11,256 nt of DNA, from positions 290,135-301,390 of the forward strand of contig WELB01000134.1 of assembly GCA_009602725.1 (NCBI GenBank), given 5' to 3'. The stretch is from Spirogloea muscicola. Its lineage: Eukaryota > Streptophyta > Zygnematophyceae > Spirogloeales > Spirogloeaceae. The notes under the pieces are model-generated. The model was not told the DNA's origin. It was given only the letters and a program-made list of their open reading frames with translations, and searched no databases. Made by a program: the position numbers and the translations under genes. Of this stretch, positions 8,901 through 11,256 are shown piece after piece; position 1 is the first letter of the stretch; each line of letters starts with the position of its first letter.

Positions 8901-11037
8901 GCCGCCTCTGCACACCGCACATCGTAGTACTCCACAAACTTGTGGTGCCTCCGGTTGGGTGTCTCCCGAATCTGTATCCCCGCCATCGACGCCGGAGCAG
9001 GATCAAGTCAGGCGGCAAGCACACAAGCATTGGTCTGAAGCACACAAGCATTGGTCTGCCATCGCAACCACTCGCTATGGTGATCCACTAAACTCTCCTC
9101 AAGTTACTCAAGTGTCTGTTAGAGATGAGCAACATGAAGCCTGGCCAATCTGTTGACTTCAACACCTCCATTCGCGCGGCCCCTCTTACCAGTGCAAATG
9201 GTTCACTGCTTGTATTGTAGTAGAGCACAGCTAGTCGTATGGCTAAGTGATACTCGCTGTGGAGGGTTGCAGGAGCCTTGAGTGCATGCACTGTCAGCTG
9301 AGGCAACGACAAGGTCCCTCACCTCCTTGACCTCCCCATGCGCGCCAAAAATCTGGAGCAGGTCATCATTGGACACAGATGCGTCGAGGTTGAAGACAAC
9401 CAATGTGCCCTGGTTGACGTCCTTGTCCGTGGGGTTTTCCTGCAGGCGGCGGCAAGATTTACCGGCGAGGCCATTGAGACTCAGGCCGCGAGACTCAGCA
9501 ACTGTGCTGCCAGCTCTACTTGCTTCTTCTGATTCACATCCTGGTCGAGGACCGACATGTGCCGCCGTGCTGGTGACTGACCATTGACAGAGCGACCAAT
9601 CCAGCCGATGAACAGGCCGACCGGCCGACAGACCGACCTTGGGGATGGAGAAATGGATGTCAAGCTTGCGGCGCCGCAGCGGCTTGTTCTGCAGCGCCCG
9701 CATGGCGTTGCGGGCTGCGCGGATGTCGTAGTATGAGATCATGACGAACCCCCGGTGCTTGCACGCCGTGTACAGCGTCCGGATCGTGCCATATTGCTGC
9801 ACGCAGCGCAAGAAGCGGGAGGACCGAACTCTGTCAGGAGCCCGCATTCCTCCTCCGGGGGCCCTAGCCACTGCTGCGGTCGCCGCCGGCGTCCGAGAGC
9901 GACAGGAGGCGAGCGGGGCTGCTCGGCACTGCCTGCGAGCGAGCACGAGCTGCAAGAACCAGCAGCGCTGCTGCCCTCGGAGGCTTCACGGTGCTGATCT
10001 GGGGACCGCTTCAGTGAGACCTTCAGAAGGCCTCATTGCTGCAAAGGAAGCGGGGCTCAAGACGGAGTGTCTCGCCTCAAAGACTGATCGGAGCTCCGAG
10101 TCCTCGACGTTGCTGTTGATGTTGCGGACGAAGAGCGTGCGCGACGGGTGCTCTCCGTACGGGTGCTCGCCCGCAACGCCGCCGGCGGTGATGCCGCCAC
10201 TGCCATTGCCGATGCCGGAGCCGTCGGCGCCCATCGGACCGGCAGCGCTGACCTCCATCAGCCGCCGGCCATGGTCCCAGTACTCACGGCCGTCGCCCCC
10301 ACTCCCGCCGCCGCCGCCGTTGTCGCCCTCGAGCTCCATCCCACCGCCGCTGAAGACATCAAACTCCTCGCCGTCGTCCAGGCTGCTGGCCAGGCGGTGG
10401 GGCGGTACTTGCCGTGCCTGCGCTGCAAGCGCCGGCTGCGGACCTGGCGGCTGCCCTGGCGGCAGGCCGTGCCGCCGGTCCATGCCGGCAGAGGCGGGGG
10501 CCATGCCCAGGCCCGCCAGCAGGTCGTCCTCGTCGCTCGGCAGCAGCCCGCCGAGCGTCAGCTTCTCCAGGTCCAGCAGGCTGTCGGCGCCGAGGCCGTC
10601 GGACGAAGGCCACGCCTGCGAGTCGCTCTGCCAATTGCCGCCTCGGTGCCCACCAGCGAGGTGCATGCCGGCGTCCAGGAAGCTGCCCTTGCCGTCCGAG
10701 TCCCCCACCGCCGCCTCCGCCGCCGCTGCCGGCGCCTCCGCCGACGGCGGCGCCATGCCGACCTGGAAGGGATCTGTCCGGCGCCGCCACGGTTCCCCGA
10801 GATCAGCAGCTGCCGCCGCTGCAGAAGGTGGCCGGGCTCTGCCCTAATGCAATGCCGACGCCGGCGACGGCGCTGGCGCGTTGGCGGCACACGGCCACAC
10901 ACACCGGCGGCGGTCGCGGCGGCGGCCGCGGCGGCGGGAAAAGCGGGAAGCTTGGGCGTCGGCCAGCACGTACCTGGTCCATATCCGCCTTGCAGGGCCA
11001 GGTCGCCGCCGCCGCCTTGGCTTCGGTACGCCAGCAT
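5999..11037 (-). CDS. Mei2-like (AML family) RNA-binding protein with three RRMs, ten exons
   Basis: Exons, 5' to 3': 11037-10974, 10818-10076, 9796-9638, 9439-9323, 8971-8820, 8595-7420, 7271-7187, 7029-6961, 6750-6571, 6340-5999. Total 3087 nt, 1028 residues plus TGA/TAG-type stop. Residues 105-125 hold the acidic AML motif (LTLGGLLPSDEDDLL). RRM1 is about 248-322 (RNP2 LFVRNI, RNP1 HRGFVMISY). RRM2 is about 333-405 (LVVFNL; HHKFVEYYD). The Mei2-type C-terminal RRM is about 793-880 (TTLMIKNIPNKYT; KCNVGYAFINM), followed by the family hallmarks AFNGKKWEKFNSEKV, SLMNEDKRCRPILF and EPFPMG. Residues 413-775 are Ser/Gly/Ala-rich, probably disordered. Known from the family: Mei2 in fission yeast binds a meiotic non-coding RNA through RRM3 and promotes meiosis; plant AML proteins act in meiosis and development. 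A role in RNA binding is secure; a meiotic role in this alga is inference. Start choice: 11037 is the only in-frame ATG after a TGA at 11118-11116, but a further 5' exon is possible. Confidence 0.93.
6751..6960 (-). other. Intron 8 of the Mei2-like gene, GC-AG type, after RRM3 RNP1
   Basis: The donor reads CAG|GCAGGT (exon end 6961) and the acceptor is ttggcag before 6750; phase 0, 210 nt. Joining them gives KIVPFSQ-AFNGKKWEKF, as in plant Mei2-like proteins (PF..AFNGKKWEKF). The nearest GT donor, 4 nt downstream, would shift the frame with the only plausible acceptor, so the GC donor is required for an intact RRM3. Confidence 0.75.
7096..7117. repeat. Perfect 2 x 11-nt tandem repeat in intron 7
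   Basis: The unit agtggtgacaa occurs at 7096-7106 and 7107-7117. It lies inside intron 7 (7186-7030) of the Mei2-like gene and is probably a small slippage product with no coding effect. Confidence 0.85.
8972..9322 (-). other. Intron 4 of the Mei2-like gene, inside RRM2
   Basis: Donor GAG|GTGAGG (exon end 9323), acceptor atacag before 8971, phase 0, 351 nt, the longest intron in the gene. Splicing gives HGEVKE-IRETPNRRHH, matching RRM2 of the family. It contains in-frame stops and a perfect 2 x 21-nt tandem repeat near its 3' end. Confidence 0.88.
9017..9058. repeat. Perfect 2 x 21-nt tandem repeat in intron 4
   Basis: Units at 9017-9037 and 9038-9058 are identical (each starts aagcacacaag). 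They lie within intron 4 of the Mei2-like gene, ending about 46 nt upstream of its acceptor in transcript terms, near where a branch point would be expected. Perfect identity suggests a recent duplication or slippage event. Confidence 0.9.
9440..9637 (-). other. Intron 3 of the Mei2-like gene, stop-free and a multiple of three
   Basis: Donor AAG|GTCGGT (exon end 9638), acceptor cctgcag before 9439, 198 nt, phase 0. Removing it joins FSIPK to ENPTDKDVNQGT, the conserved RRM1-RRM2 linker. The intron has no stop in the coding frame, so retention would insert 66 residues between RRM1 and RRM2 without breaking the protein. The retained peptide begins VGLSAGRPVHRL and shows no family similarity, which supports its being an intron. 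Confidence 0.8.
9797..10075 (-). other. Intron 2 of the Mei2-like gene, GC-AG type, inside RRM1
   Basis: The donor reads GAG|GCGAGA (exon end 10076) and the acceptor is gtgcag before 9796; phase 0, 279 nt. Joining these gives SVFE-QYGTIRTLY, the exact RRM1 spacing of plant Mei2-like proteins. A GT donor lies 12 nt further on (TCC|GTCTTG, exon end 10064). It would keep the frame but add ARHS inside RRM1 helix 1. The GC donor matches the extended donor consensus better than the GT site. Confidence 0.7.
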
Positions 11038-11115
11038 TCCCGCGTCGGGCCAGAATCCGTGGCGCGGCTGCTGCGGCGGCAATCGCGGCGGGCATCGCGG
11101 GCCAGGGCGGGCGGC

Positions 11116-11160
11116 TCAGGGCGGCGACATCGTCAGCGCAGAGGCAGAGAGCCTCCCCAT
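11116..11160 (-). promoter_or_regulatory. Upstream ORF in the 5' leader of the Mei2-like gene
   Basis: On the minus strand an ATG at 11160-11158 with G at +4 opens a 14-codon frame (MGRLSASALTMSPP) ending at TGA 11118-11116. It is in the same frame as the main CDS and 78 nt upstream of the chosen ATG at 11037. If it lies in the mature mRNA it would reduce initiation at the main start. Whether this DNA is leader, intron or coding exon cannot be decided from the window alone. Confidence 0.35.
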
Positions 11161-11178
11161 GTGATCGCTCCCGCGGCA

Positions 11179-11180
<2 letters not shown>

Positions 11181-11208
<28 letters not shown>
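11181..11208. repeat. GGC trinucleotide repeat (CCG on the gene strand)
   Basis: Nine uninterrupted GGC units plus one base on the plus strand, upstream of the Mei2-like CDS. On the gene strand it is a CCG/CGC tract. It could form secondary structure in a leader RNA and is prone to length change. If the region is coding instead, the tract would encode poly-Arg or, in the other frames, poly-Pro or poly-Ala. Confidence 0.9.
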
Positions 11209-11209
<1 letters not shown>

Positions 11210-11256
11210 ACCTCGGGCTGGAAGCCTGGCGGCGGGCTGAAGCCGCGTGTGTTGTT

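Noticed and set aside
9741-10847. 368-codon plus-strand open frame
   Set aside because: It is antisense to exon 2, intron 2 and part of exon 3 of the Mei2-like gene. Its Pro/Ser/Arg-rich low-complexity translation has no conserved motif and is explained by GC-rich codons on the opposite strand.
10977-11100. TTG at 11082 as start of the Mei2-like protein
   Set aside because: Non-ATG initiation is unlikely for a nuclear algal gene without support; the in-frame ATG at 11037 or an upstream exon is more plausible.
10148-11164. 338-codon plus-strand open frame
   Set aside because: Antisense to exons 1-2 of the Mei2-like gene, with Arg/Ala-rich low-complexity translation and no domain. The minus strand carries the conserved protein.

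Overview
The window looks like nuclear DNA of a green alga (Chlorophyta, possibly a trebouxiophyte or chlorophycean). The reasons are short introns of roughly 150 to 350 nt, GC-rich coding exons with long Ala/Gly/Ser tracts, TGTAA elements where poly(A) signals would be expected, and one large intron-containing gene whose closest recognisable relatives are the plant and algal Mei2-like (AML) RNA-binding proteins. No bacterial operon, phage, CRISPR, rRNA or tRNA feature is visible. The lineage is an inference from gene family and architecture.

Right half (about 5.8 to 11.26 kb): a single minus-strand gene for a Mei2-like protein, reconstructed here as ten exons. The product is about 1028 residues if translation starts at the ATG at 11037. 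It carries the acidic N-terminal AML motif, RRM1, RRM2, a roughly 385-residue low-complexity linker, and the C-terminal Mei2 RRM (RRM3) with its highly conserved extension. Nearly every exon joint is fixed by family conservation plus splice signals. Two introns (2 and 8) appear to use GC donors. Intron 3 is a multiple of three with no in-frame stop. The 5' leader holds a CCG-repeat tract and a short upstream ORF, and the true 5' end may lie outside the window.

Left half (about 0.16 to 5.8 kb): gene-poor DNA of lower GC content. Its main structure is a diverged head-to-tail duplication: copy A at 2134-3399 and copy B at 3413-4479. The copies differ by a 182-nt segment in A that is bounded by TGACA direct repeats. 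Fragments of the unit read as possible decayed coding sequence. A weak coding-like relic lies on the minus strand at 4912-5181. The first 155 bases are GC-rich and look like the edge of another gene, but the strand cannot be decided.

I see no new multi-gene system. The observations most worth following are the non-canonical splice sites and the potentially retained intron of the Mei2-like gene, and the origin of the tandem duplicated unit.
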